The notes beneath the pieces are model-generated. The model was given only the letters and a program-made list of their open reading frames with translations. It did not search any database and was not told the origin of the DNA. From NCBI GenBank assembly GCA_030762935.1, contig CM060900.1, positions 386,532,132 to 386,596,131 of the forward strand: DNA of 64,000 nt, written 5' to 3'. The DNA comes from Hymenopus coronatus. Taxonomy: Eukaryota > Arthropoda > Insecta > Mantodea > Hymenopodidae. The first letter of the stretch is position 1. The number at the start of each line of letters is the position of its first letter. The translations under genes were made by a program, and so were the position numbers. Below are positions 46,961 to 57,169 of the stretch, one piece after another.

Positions 46961-47499
46961 GCCGGAGGCCTGACAAGACTGTGGAACTGTATTTTATTGA
47001 AAAAAAAAAAAAGTCAAATATCTGTCACCGCTTTGCACTGCATCACTCTGAGCTACAATGATAAACTTATAGGTATGCATACATACATATTTATATCTAC
47101 AAATACGACTGTACAATTTGCGTAACATAAAACAATGTCAATCGTCTGCCTCCAATTCTTCCACAACTGACAGCCATTCGTCTTCACTCACTGTACATTG
47201 AATAAAAAACAGCGTATAGCGTGCAGCTTTCTCCCTTACAACACTTTTTTGTCATCATCTCTGCACCATGCCCTGGATGAGAATAATTTCTAATTTATTT
47301 TTCCACAATTCCATCTTTTTCGAAATTCGATTGTACGAGAATGTTTCATAAATGAGGCATAATGTGCATACATTTTTGAATAAGTTTACTCCATTACAAA
47401 ACTTTGTCGGTTTTTGTCTTTATATACAATTACATGCTATCTGTCACACACTTCACCGCAACGTTTGCACACATATTGTGGCCCTGGCATGTGGCATTT
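46961..47499. other. No recognised feature
   Basis: AT-rich; nothing supported. Confidence 0.5.
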
Positions 47500-47680
47500 T
47501 TTTCATCATCTTTATTTATTTATTTTTATGTCCATTAACCTGGTTGGCAATATCGGAAGATGAATGAATTTGGTGAAATGATCTCGGAGTCCATGGAGCT
47601 TAACTCGACATTCGTATTCTCAGCACAAGGGAAAACCCCGAAAGAAAACCTTATCTGAATAACTCCGAGTTATAATCTTA
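47500..47680 (-). mobile_element. SINE family H, left arm of inverted pair
   Basis: Minus-strand, head missing. From about 47680 it reads GAGTTATTCAGATAAGG, GGGGTTTTCCCTTGTGCTGA, ACGAATGTCGAG, AGCTCCATGGACTCCGAGAT, CACCAAATTCATTCATC and CAACCAGGTTAATGG, matching 4455-4712. Confidence 0.85.
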
Positions 47681-47685
47681 CTTAG

Positions 47686-47862
47686 GGTGAGTTACCGGGA
47701 TAAGTTATTTTTTTCGGGTTTTCCCTTATCCTAACAAGACGAATGTTGAGTAACTTTAAGCTCCATGGGCCCCAATATCATTTGAATACCATTTCACCGA
47801 TTTCATTCATTGTCCGATATGAACAACTAGGTTAAAGGGCGTTAAGCTAAAAAAAAAAAAAA
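47686..47862 (+). mobile_element. SINE family H, right arm of inverted pair
   Basis: Plus-strand copy: GGTGAGTTACCGGGATAAG, GGGTTTTCCCTTATCCTAAC, AAGACGAATGTTGAG, AGCTCCATGGGCCCC, ending TTAAAGGGCGTTAAGC then A19. Its 5' end abuts the 5' side of the left arm, so the pair forms a near-palindrome with little or no spacer. Confidence 0.9.
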
Positions 47863-48774
47863 AAAAATGCTATTGCCTAATGCATTGTCCCAGTAAAATA
47901 AGCCATAACATGCATTTTGAAAAGTATCACCTAAAACAGGTTTTACAGCTAACGTGTTTAACCCTATTTATCATATAAATCTTTTTACTCTCGTACTCTC
48001 CAAACATCTTCATTTTTCAAAATGTAATAATTTGATTTCTAAAAAATTGGGCCATTATTTCGAAAAACTATATGGCCATTTTCTTTAATGTACTTTCAAG
48101 AGTAGGTACAACACTTTTGAAATTAATTGGTAAAAAGTTGCATCATCTGGAACATTTATAGTACGGGAAAGTGTTGGAGAAATTTGGCATGAAAACAGGG
48201 TTTTAAGTTGGGACTTATTGCTAATGAGCATGTGGCTACACATTTCACGTTTCAGGTACCTAAAGGTGCCAAGCTGGAAAAATGTATATTTTCTTAAAGT
48301 TTAGCATTCATATCGTTTTATTATGAAAAAAAATGTTTTTTTTTTCAATTTTTAGTCAAATTTCAGGATGTATCGCATTTATTCTATCGTATTTAAACAG
48401 CTTGGCCTCGATACCAACAAACTATTGATGTTCTTCGATTATTATGAAATGTATCTGAGATATTTTTCAATATTTGTAAATGCTTAAATGTTGCATTTAT
48501 GTTGTGGAAATTTGCATTTTATTTGTTGTTGCGTTTCACTTTGTGTTAGATAAGGACGAAAGAAATAGAGGGCGAATGAAACTTCGCATCGGTCTATTAT
48601 GTGTCACCAAAGCATTGCTAAATTCATTATTCTTAGACTCTGCCATCGATTGTGTCTCCTAAGGTGAGAACTGGCACATTCCATCGCCTTATGTCTACCT
48701 GTTAAATGATTGAAGGATAAAATGAACTGTAGTAATCTGCCGCGTTAACCGAGTTGTAGATGAGTCGAATAAGA
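47863..48774. other. No recognised feature
   Basis: AT-rich; the 60-codon ORF at 48480-48662 has no domain. Confidence 0.55.
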
Positions 48775-48940
48775 ATGCCGGTCCCCGTAGCCGCACTCTC
48801 TAAAGTGTCTCGCTTTGGTGCTTCGCGGCGCACGGGATCGTGGGTTCGAGTCCTACCTTGGACATGGGTGTTTCTGTGTTTGTGAATGTATACGTAAAAA
48901 GGAAAACAAATAGGTCAACTAAGGAAAATTAGAAGAAAAA
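48775..48940 (+). mobile_element. SINE family C
   Basis: ATGCCGGTCCCCGTAGCCGC, TAAAGTGTCTCGCTTTGG, box B GGGATCGTGGGTTCGAGTCC (48834-48853), CATGGGTGTTTCTGTG, then an A-rich end. Second copy of the family at 46754. Confidence 0.85.
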
Positions 48941-49978
48941 ATAATTTGAATGGAACGCATCAGTCTTTTTTTTTTCTTTTTTTTTTTTATTATTTAAATA
49001 ACCCATCGTGCCACACTTTATTGGTTCTGCAGTCACCGGCTTCGTGAGAAATTCATTCACAGCGTTTACATTTACTTGCTGCGCGGAGATAGGTAAATCA
49101 ATGAATCGGGCAGAAATGGATCACGTTCCAACGTGATATATATATATATATTTTCTAACCAGGGCAAATAAATAAAAACTAATGGAGAAACCTAACTAAG
49201 GGTAAATACCTAGAGAAAATAACAAAAATTCCGAAACATGGACAAACTTTCCTAACTATTTCAATGCTTTCTGCACGCAACTTAATATTATGTATTTGCG
49301 ATGCATTCTCGTAAGCCACATTATGTATAGTTAAGGATAAAATTGTTTTTGCGCCAGTTTCGTGTCGTTTCTTAAAGCAATCTCGCATACTGAAAAATAA
49401 TTCGATAGTGAATATATTTATCAGTTAAATACAGCAGGAGATTAAGTTTCGCTATAAATGTACGTCGTAATTTTCCTCTGGAACTGTATAACCTTTCGGC
49501 AAGCCTTTAAATGTTCTGGCAGGGAATTTCAAAGACGAGCTAGTGCTACAGTGAATGATTATGAATAGAAGGTTTTGTACTGAACAGATACAGCTTGAAT
49601 TGAAGAGTTTTGTGTGCGAGTTTCTCAATTGTGACAGCCTGGAAAGTATTTAAAGCGAACAAGATAGTTTAGAACGCAAGAATGAAGGTGATAGAGAAGT
49701 ACAATGTTAAGAATGCAATATTATTCGGTCCGCGGGTGCCAATGAAGTAAAATAATCAAATCGACGGAGATTGCATACAAAGCGCACATACACGTATTAA
49801 GAGCCTTTTGACGCCTTAGAGTCGAAATTTCAGTTATGTTAGATAAAATGAGCGTCACAGGAATCGAATTAGGTATCAAAAAAGTATGTCTTAATATATT
49901 CTTAATTAATGTTGTTAGAAAATCTTTCATACTTTTAATTATAGTCGGCTTAACTTGCCGTTGTTTTAGGACTGACAC
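48941..49978. other. No recognised feature
   Basis: AT-rich with a T-rich run at 48967-48990 and a (TA)n at 49137-49151. Confidence 0.55.
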
Positions 49979-50312
49979 CCCACTAGGACTTAAAGCGAAA
50001 GCCTAGGGGTCAGAAGCCTGTCGGGGAGCCAACGGCAGGAAACCAAAGAATGGAGGGCCTGGAATGAGTGATCGGCCCGTAACCAAGCATGAACGTGAGG
50101 AAGTGGATGATATGAAATGCAAGCGAAATGGATGATAGGAAAGGTGATGATGAGCAATTGATTGAATGAGTGGCGGGGGAAACTGTAAGACCCGGAGAAA
50201 ACCCGCTCTGACGTCGCTTCGTCCACGACAAATCCCAGATGCAGGCGCTTTGGATCGAGTGCAGGCCTAGATGGGAGGCGAGAGATCTAACCACTCAACC
50301 ATGGCACCTCCC
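49979..50312 (-). mobile_element. SINE family D variant with a different tail
   Basis: Minus strand. Head GGGAGGTGCCATGGTTGAGT, box A GTTGAGTGGTTAGATCTC, box B GCACTCGATCCAAAGC. The middle (ATTTGTCGTGGACGAAGCGA; GCGGGTTTTCTCCGGGTC) matches family D. The last ~170 bp (CATTTCATATCATCCAC; GGTTACGGGCCGATCACTC) is not shared with the other three copies, so this is a subfamily or a composite. Confidence 0.75.
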
Positions 50313-50337
50313 ACTATTAGTAATAAATAAATATATA

Positions 50338-50420
50338 CTAGCTGTCCCAGAATTCAACCGCACAAATTTGCAGGACTGTAGAGGGGTCCTAGATAAACAG
50401 TTTTAAGATAGGGAACCTAT
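50338..50420 (+). repeat. Terminal-like repeat T, left (plus) copy
   Basis: GCTGTCCCAGAATTCAACCG followed by ACTGTAGAGGGGTCC and AGATAAACAGTTTTAAGA. It matches the complement of 52715-52795 at roughly 70% by eye over ~75 bp. See the finding on the flanked piggyBac. Confidence 0.6.
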
Positions 50421-50879
50421 TGTTCCTTTTGCCAAGCGTCAAACTTGTAGCATGTTTTCTGGATCACATGCCAGTGGCCATAAACTAAAAGAACGTGGAC
50501 GTGGTGGTCCCATTTTCATTCAGACCGCATCACTGATATGTCAGTAGTCGAAAGAATTCAGTATTCATGCACAATCAACACGATATCTAAAATTATTGTA
50601 CTTCCAATTTTGGCACAAATGCCTGTTATTTGAGGGCGTACACTGACAACCTTTCGATTCCAACTGATTTCAGGTCGATCACATGTAGTTAGCTTCAGCG
50701 CTTCGCTAGAACATACTGGTGGACGAGTCGGTATAGCGCTGGCCAAATAATCCCACGATTCTACTTTCAAACCGCTCTCTGATGGTTCCATTTTTTAAAC
50801 ATTTTTAATTTTCTTGACTTTCTCAAAGAGGTGCACGATTTGATCAGCACTAATGTGCTCAGATAACATTTTTGAAGCC

Positions 50880-51866
50880 AGGATGATACACTCTCTAGTG
50901 TTGGTGGGAAACTTGTCTTCGCTGTTACAGTCCAAGTGAAAATGTAACCATTGACGGATAGTTGACTCCAAGCAAAACACGGTGTAGGTTTGCGCAATTT
51001 ATGCAAAATAAGCCTGACAAATATGGACTGAGATTCTGGATTGTTGCCGAAGTAGTATCAAGATACGTCTGCAATGCCTTCCCTTACCTGGGTAAATATG
51101 ACAGTTGACCTGTAACACATACTCTGGGAGAACACGTTGTTCTACGCCTCGTAGAGCCATTTATAAACCAAGGAAGAAACGTAACAACAGACAACTTCTT
51201 CACCTGTCTTCAACTGCCAAGAAGCTGCAAGCAAAGAAACCGTCATTGGTAGGAACAATAAACAAATCTCGCCGTGAGATCCCTGATGAGTTAAAGAAAA
51301 CCAGTGCCAAATTATATTCCAGCACCGTTTTCCGACAGTCTGGCAACAGAAACCACACCCCAATAGTTTATCAAGAAAAGAAAAATAAGAACGTGATTGT
51401 TCTTAGCACGTTACATACTGAAGTAACAGTGACCAAATAAACAAAGGAAAAACCAGAATCTGTGACTTTCTACAATGCTACCAAATTTGTGGTATACGTC
51501 ATAGACTAAATGATACGTAAATATACTAGTAAAGTAGCATGCAGGAGATGGCCAATGTATGTTTTCTATAATATATTAGACATTGCTGCTATAAATGTAT
51601 TGGTCATTTACAAATAAGTAAGGGGTACAAATGTGGAAAGAAAGAAGTTCATCCTTCAGCTTGTAAAAGAACTAAGCAAGGAAAAGGAATCAGAAGGGCA
51701 AAAACCAAAACAGTCAACTGGAACAAAATCAACCAAAAGGCGAAAGAAATGCCAGATCAATCTGTGCAAAGGAAACAAGACCGGCGATGTTTGTGATAAG
51801 TTTCAAAAAGCTATGCAAGGAAATTGTGTAAGAAGAGTAAAAATCACCTGTGCAAAGTGTGTGTAG
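50880..51866 (+). pseudogene. Decayed piggyBac transposase
   Basis: Plus-strand remnant of a piggyBac-family DDD transposase, readable by following frames through several stops. In order: YSPSENVTIDG (~50930-50962; carries the first catalytic Asp), RCRFAQFM (~50985), NKPDKYGLRFW (~51010-51042), GRNVTTDNFF (~51170-51200; second Asp), LVGTINKSRREIPDELK (~51245-51297), then RKYTSKVACRRWPMYVFYN (~51510-51570). In the third-Asp block the frame reads VVYVID-stop-M, aligned by eye to a GVDVIDQM pattern, so the third Asp appears to be Tyr and a stop follows. The C-terminal Cys-rich part is KRRKKCQINLCKGNKTG (~51745-51785) with later Cys residues to a stop at 51866. The minus-strand ORFs at 50767-51006 are shadows of it. 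Confidence 0.85.
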
Positions 51867-52040
51867 GATAAAGAAACACAACATAAAACCTGAGCTAAGA
51901 TTATGCAAAGTGCTCAAATTAGAACATAATACCTCAGTCGTTAAAGCAAAATGTTAAATACCGCTATTTGTTGTTATGAATAATGATCTAAATTAGATTA
52001 AAGTGACTTAGATTTAGTATAGACCATCTATGTATGCATT

Positions 52041-52110
52041 CTATTGCTGGGCTCAAAATGACCCCTTCCGCAGATGAGAATTGTTAGATTCGCCGCAATA
52101 CTAGTGTTAA
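52041..52110 (+). repeat. Putative piggyBac right end with TTAA
   Basis: GGGCTCAAAATGACCCC at 52051, then CGCCGCAATACTAGTG (52091-52106), immediately followed by TTAA (52107-52110), the obligatory piggyBac target site. The complement of the end, CACTAGTATTGCGGCG, is CAC/CCC-type as in piggyBac-like termini. I found no matching left end. Confidence 0.45.
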
Positions 52111-52714
52111 GCTACTCTAGCTCTATGCGGTTGTGTTTCTGAAAGTCTTGGATAATGGCTACACATGACTACCCTGAAAACCATGAATTGCTGAACAATG
52201 TATCTTTATTGTAAAAGTATGGACTTTATATGGAAAGAAATAAATTGTTTCAACGGTGCGAAAAGGAGATCATACGGACTGACATCCTAAGATAATCTAA
52301 ACTACGAACTTCTGAGCTCATGAGCACTTTGGTGCCACGTGGTAATATTGAGCATGCGTAGATAATATCAACCCGAGCGATTAAGGGCCTGTTTAACTGC
52401 TTTCTGTATCACTGCTAAACTCTCAATTATAATGTGGACGTACAGAACACGTCAAATTGTGATACACCTTATTTTAGAAATTCCTTCGAAAGGTGCGGAA
52501 AATGTTACCCCTTCGGGTGTTTAATGTTATTGTTATGAAACGTTCTCCGTTGCATCTAAATGCTAATCGTACATTACATCTATTTTATTTGTCAGTACGA
52601 ATAAATCATATTGGGCAGCTCAGCAAAATATTGCGGTTTGATCAGTGACAAGCTAACCGTTAATACATTTGATGCTACAGCAAACAACTTAGAACCCATA
52701 TCCCATAAGTTCTC
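52111..52714. other. Unassigned, probably part of the flanking element
   Basis: AT-rich; lies between the putative piggyBac end and the right inverted terminal-like sequence. Confidence 0.35.
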
Positions 52715-52795
52715 TTTCTCAAACTGTTTATCTTGGACCCCTCTACAATCCCCCCAATGTGTGCGGTCGATTTCTGGGACACCCTGTGTGAGTGC
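52715..52795 (-). repeat. Terminal-like repeat T, right (minus) copy
   Basis: The minus strand reads CAGGGTGTCCCAGAAATCGA, CCGCACA, TTGTAGAGGGGTCC, AGATAAACAGTTTGAGA. Inverted relative to the copy at 50338-50420. Confidence 0.6.
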
Positions 52796-52846
52796 GTGTG
52801 AGTGTTTTTGTGTGCGTGTCCACGCGCGCCCGTGCGTGTGCGTATT
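52784..52846. repeat. Imperfect GT/GC-rich microsatellite
   Basis: TGTGTGAGTGCGTGTGAGTG and CGCGCGCCCGTGCGTGTGCG: alternating purine-pyrimidine, potentially Z-DNA forming. Confidence 0.8.
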
Positions 52847-52874
52847 ATTTGCCTACATGTGTAACTTGCGTGTT

Positions 52875-53130
52875 CCAGTTTAAATGTTGATCCGTAAAAA
52901 CTCCAAGATTTTGTACTATATTACGAAATGGGATTTCAGAATTATTTAATACAAGGTGTTCTATGTTATCCTAATTCAATTCCCAACAACCGTTTATGCC
53001 CCACAATGATTGCTCTTCACTTTCCTGGACTCAGTATTAGTCCGTATTTCAATGACCAGGTCAACAATTAATTTAAGCCTTCATTTACAATCTTACGCGG
53101 AGTTTGTATTTTATACAATGTGATTGGTAC
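52875..53130 (-). mobile_element. Jockey-like LINE RT fragment
   Basis: Minus-strand frames contain WSLKYGL (~53045-53070), AIIVGHKRLL (~52985-53012), HLVLNNSEIPFRNI (~52918-52960) and VQNLGVFTDQHLNW (~52875-52915). This is the palm-thumb junction pattern of LINE RTs (...KSQAIIVG...; ..V.NLGV..D..L.W). Stops and frameshifts show it is dead; no catalytic box is preserved in view. Confidence 0.7.
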
Positions 53131-56041
53131 TACTAATCGTTCAATAATATTTCAATATCTTAAGGGCGTTCTTCCTTATTCAATTGATAATTTGAATCAG
53201 ACTTATAAATTCTTCACCATGGCTGATAGTCATTTATCCGTAATGTGATGTTTTCCAAATTAGTTATTTGCTTGAAACTCATGAAGGAATATTTTCCACT
53301 TAAGTACCAAAGGAAATGGACGATTATACGAATATTGCGAGATAAAGATAGAAGTAACCTAACTTCAAAATTGCAGTCTGCACAAATGTCTATGTTGAAA
53401 GAATTAGGATCTGTATACAGGAACAGTAAAGCATGGTTGTGAAACCATGGTCCATGGACACACCCTCTTTTCCATTCACTGTACCGTTTACACTTGTTCA
53501 TCGAACGTGCTCCTTTAGTAATAAACTCTGTGCTGACGATTTCCCTCATAATTTGTGTCTTCAATTATTTTGTATGTATGTAAATTCGCCAATTACCTGG
53601 TTGATTTGGTATCCCTTGAGGCATCAAGGTTTGTGATAGTGGGTTGGACGCGAGCGGTCTCCCACTCGCCTTTCTCACTATATCCTTTGGCTAAAAATCG
53701 TAAATTTTGGTTTACGGATGGAAAAAGCGATATATAACAATGGCACGCCCACACGTATACACAACGTGGTCGTCTCGCACTGTTCATATATCTGTACTTC
53801 AGTGTTCCTTCTTGGATTGCTCTTGTCCTCCTCGTTTCGTTCCTACTGGGTGGTATAATAGGTAGGCAACGGAGGGGGGACATCTCGCGTACAGTGACCT
53901 ACAGGAAATCTCCAGGAACAAGGGATGAAGTGAAAAAATGCTCGCCGGCAGGCAGCCTACAGAGATGCGCGGAAGTCCCGAAGAGTTCCAAACTCAAAGA
54001 GCCGTCCGATTACCGGAGCTGCGCAGAAAGGGCTTTGAACGACCCGTCAACCAAGCAGCTCTCAAGTGCCCACTGGGGATACTCTTTTCTTTGAAAAAGT
54101 CTGAGCGCCATTTGTCCGGCAGTATACTATGCCACGAAAGAGTACAACTGAAACATGAGAAGAAACCAAACAAAAGGAAAATTATAGAATTATATATATA
54201 TATATATATTAAAGTTACTGTATATACGATGTATGTAATGTATATATGTGTGCATGTTGTGATGTGTGGTGGTGTGTTCCTTACAGGCTTCTACACCATT
54301 GCACCGATTTTAACAAAACTAGTACTGATAACTTTTGACACAGGACGCAATTTACTGTCTAACTTAGAATTCCAAATTCCGTCCCATTTTACAGAAATTT
54401 AATTTCATGTGACGTTTGTAAAAGCTTGTATGCCCTAACTATATATTTTCGAATAATTATCATGATTGTTCGAACATTGCCAATATAAGAAGAAATAATT
54501 GCTTGGACTTACACTGCTTCACAAAGTAGCAAAGGGTCAGCGAGTTCACATATTACTTGGTGATCTCTCTGAAATGGATCATGGAGTAGTAACACAGTCA
54601 AATACGGAGTGGGGCAAAACCCCTGACGGTCTTTAAACCAATCGGAACACTGTTTGACTGGTCAAAGAAATATTTCAGTCATATTCCAATGTACACAATG
54701 GCATGGAGTTTCTCTGATGATTTGATTTCATTTTTTTTTTCCGTTGGTAACACAGGTGACAGTAGCGGTTACAGTTTACAGTGCACTGGTTCCAGTTCAG
54801 TTGCATGGAGCTTGGCCTCTTGCAGAGCATATTCATTCAGTAGAAACGCTTATCAGAAGAAACCCTATTTGAACAGAACCTTCTTCGCGCCATTTTATAA
54901 CTCACAGTAACCCAGTATTCCTGGAGGGAGCGTTGCGTCTATTGAAATGTCTCTGGAATTCCCGCTGGACAGCTACTGCATGATTACTTCTGGTACAGGC
55001 CAACGCTCCACGCAGATGAACTGTAACCAGTGCATCGTCACACCATAACCACAGCTGTTAACTGTGTTACCAATCTAAAACAAAGCAAAATAAAATAAAA
55101 TCATCAGTGAACTCTGTCATCTGAAACTCCATACCATTGTGTAGTTACACTATGACTGTAATATATTATGGCCAAACACAAAGTGTCCTGATTGGTTTAA
55201 AAACTGTCAGGTGTTTATGTCCCATTCTGTGTTTACAACAGCTTTATAAAAAAAAAAAAAAAAAACGCTGTAACTGTTTTGTTGAAACATTAATAACATT
55301 TATAACTGCATTATAGTAAATATCGCTACTTTTTCTTCTACTTCATCATCATCATCATCTTGTTTTCTTCATATGCTTATTCACTGTATATTGATATACA
55401 ATAACATAAAAAGGGGTCCAATAGGAGGCCGTGAATTTATAAACTACACCACATTAATGTTGAGTTACATAAGGATTTATTATCATGTCATAAGTTAAGG
55501 TTTTTTGTGTGTTTTTGGTTTATTACACAGTTCATGTGTTTTAAAGTATAAATATTGTGATTGGGAGTCTCGACTCGGCTAAGAATTCATTTGTGTCCAC
55601 GAGCTTTGATGCTACCAAAGATGGACACCAAACATAACACTACTGCTTCTTTATAGAAATTATATTCAATTGGATCTTGTACTTCTCTTTCCTCAATAAC
55701 TACAGCTACACACAATCCTGCTCTCCAAGTAAATGACAAAACTATGAACACCATTGCAATGTCTACACCACATCATACCAATACATCTACAGCTAAAATA
55801 AATACAATCACCTCCAAATAGCCAAGAAATTATTCTTCACACGTTATATTACAATAGCAAGTACCCCTACTAAATAACAGACTATAATCATAGATGCATG
55901 TTCTTAATAGTTTTTTATAATTCCCGATGTTTTACTATGGGCAGTTTTACTTGTACTTAATTTTTGTATCTAATTTTGGTTATTAGTATATTTAAAATTG
56001 GTTTTTGACCTTATTTTTTGTTTTTATACACTATTGTTTTC
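53131..56041. other. Long stretch without a recognised gene
   Basis: Contains the longest ORF in the window (53938-54402, 154 codons), which overlaps a second frame at 53894-54094 and runs through a (TA)n at 54192-54210; its first third is GC-richer but no domain is recognised. Also an A-run at 55248-55265 and (TCA)n at 55343-55360. The part 55430-56040 may be the 3' UTR of the LINE ending at 56103. Confidence 0.45.
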
Positions 56042-56103
56042 AGAGGGTGCTAATAACCTCTTGAGTTGAGCGTCCTTAGCACCACTCATCATCATCATTA
56101 TAG
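56042..56103 (+). mobile_element. LINE 3' terminus with (TCA)n tail
   Basis: GAGGGTGCTAATAACCTCTT, GAGCGTCCTTAGCACC, then TCATCATCATCATT. GGTGCTAA and TTAGCACC form an 8-bp perfect hairpin stem just before the triplet tail. Structured 3' ends followed by short triplet tails are common in Jockey/I-group LINEs. Coding sequence is not present nearby. Confidence 0.55.
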
Positions 56104-56566
56104 ATGCATACGGTGTCATACAGTAGAGATTATTAACCAAACTTATTAAACTTACCAATCCAGCAAATATTTGTTATATTTCATAATAAATATACCTGTA
56201 TTTGCCAAACAAAACAGCTGACGAACTATGCAGCCACCGGTCCACCGTGGACCCCATGTACCATCATATAATGCACGCTTACCACTCCTCCGAGTCTTAC
56301 CAAGCAGAAATATATTAAACACCAAATTGATTAAAGTGTTTTATGCATTAATTTCTAAATGTGTCCAGAGAAACACACGGTTATTGGACAAGTGCAATCT
56401 AAGGCTGAAGGTTGTAAGGTTAACCCGTCAAACCTCGGGCAAGGCCGGGTGTTTCAACTAGTTTAATAATATTACACTAATAGTATATGGCTTTGATGTA
56501 ACAATCAAAGCTATGTTAGCAACTTGTCTCTTGCATAGACTTGCCGGATCTATAGACAGACAGTCA
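56104..56566. other. No recognised feature
   Basis: AT-rich; the ORF at 56228-56461 shows no domain. Confidence 0.5.
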
Positions 56567-56865
56567 TCCCTCCGTGGTGCAATGGTTAGAATGCTAACTT
56601 CATATAATCAAGGTCTCGGGTTCAAACCCTGCGGAGGACGATGGATTTTTTTCGGCCATAAAGATCCTCAGCATGACTTCCTTCGGAAGGGAAGTAAAGA
56701 CGTTAGTCCCGTGTAGATTTACAGCACGTAAAACAACCTCAAGCCTCAGAGAGAGGCCTCCGAGCAAACTTAAGCGGTCTTTCACGCCCAGTATAGACTG
56801 GGACGCTGAGAACCACAGCAGTTAAACAGCGCCCATAAATAAAATCCCATTTCATTTCATTTCAT
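56567..56865 (+). mobile_element. SINE family A, short subfamily
   Basis: Well-preserved copy: TCCCTCCGTGGTGCAATGG, box B GGTTCAAACCCTGCGGAGG (56619-56637), GATGGATTTTTTTCGG, ACTTCCTTCGGAAGGGAAG, GAGAGGCCTCCGAGC, ACTTAAGCGGTCTTTCACGC, GGGACGCTGAGAACCACAGC and AAATAAAATCCC. It ends in (ATTTC)n. Confidence 0.95.
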
Positions 56866-57169
56866 CCCCTCCCGCTTTTTCAGGTCAAAGGCACTACTAC
56901 AAATTTGGACCAGCAAAAAGTACCTATGTTTTCGGCAATTTAAATATTTATTTAGATTCTGTATTAAAATGTCAAAGGAAGCGCTGCGTTATTTTACGCT
57001 GAAACATATACATTAAAAATGTAATTACTCTCTCTTTATTTCCAGAAATGAAAATTACCTCTAATATACATAGTCTATATAATCCTTTGAACTTCATATT
57101 TGCAAGTTTTTTGTATATGTCAAGAAATTACATAATTTTAATGAACTATAATGCTGATAAACCATACTG
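56866..57169. other. No recognised feature
   Basis: AT-rich spacer between the SINE and the mariner element. Confidence 0.55.

Noticed and set aside
50558..51006. Minus-strand ORFs that look protein-like
   Set aside because: The part from 50880 rightward is the antisense of piggyBac transposase blocks readable on the plus strand; the rest has no independent support.
53938..54402. 154-codon plus-strand ORF
   Set aside because: The second half runs through a (TA)n repeat giving alternating Ile/Tyr; another frame overlaps the first half; no motif recognised.
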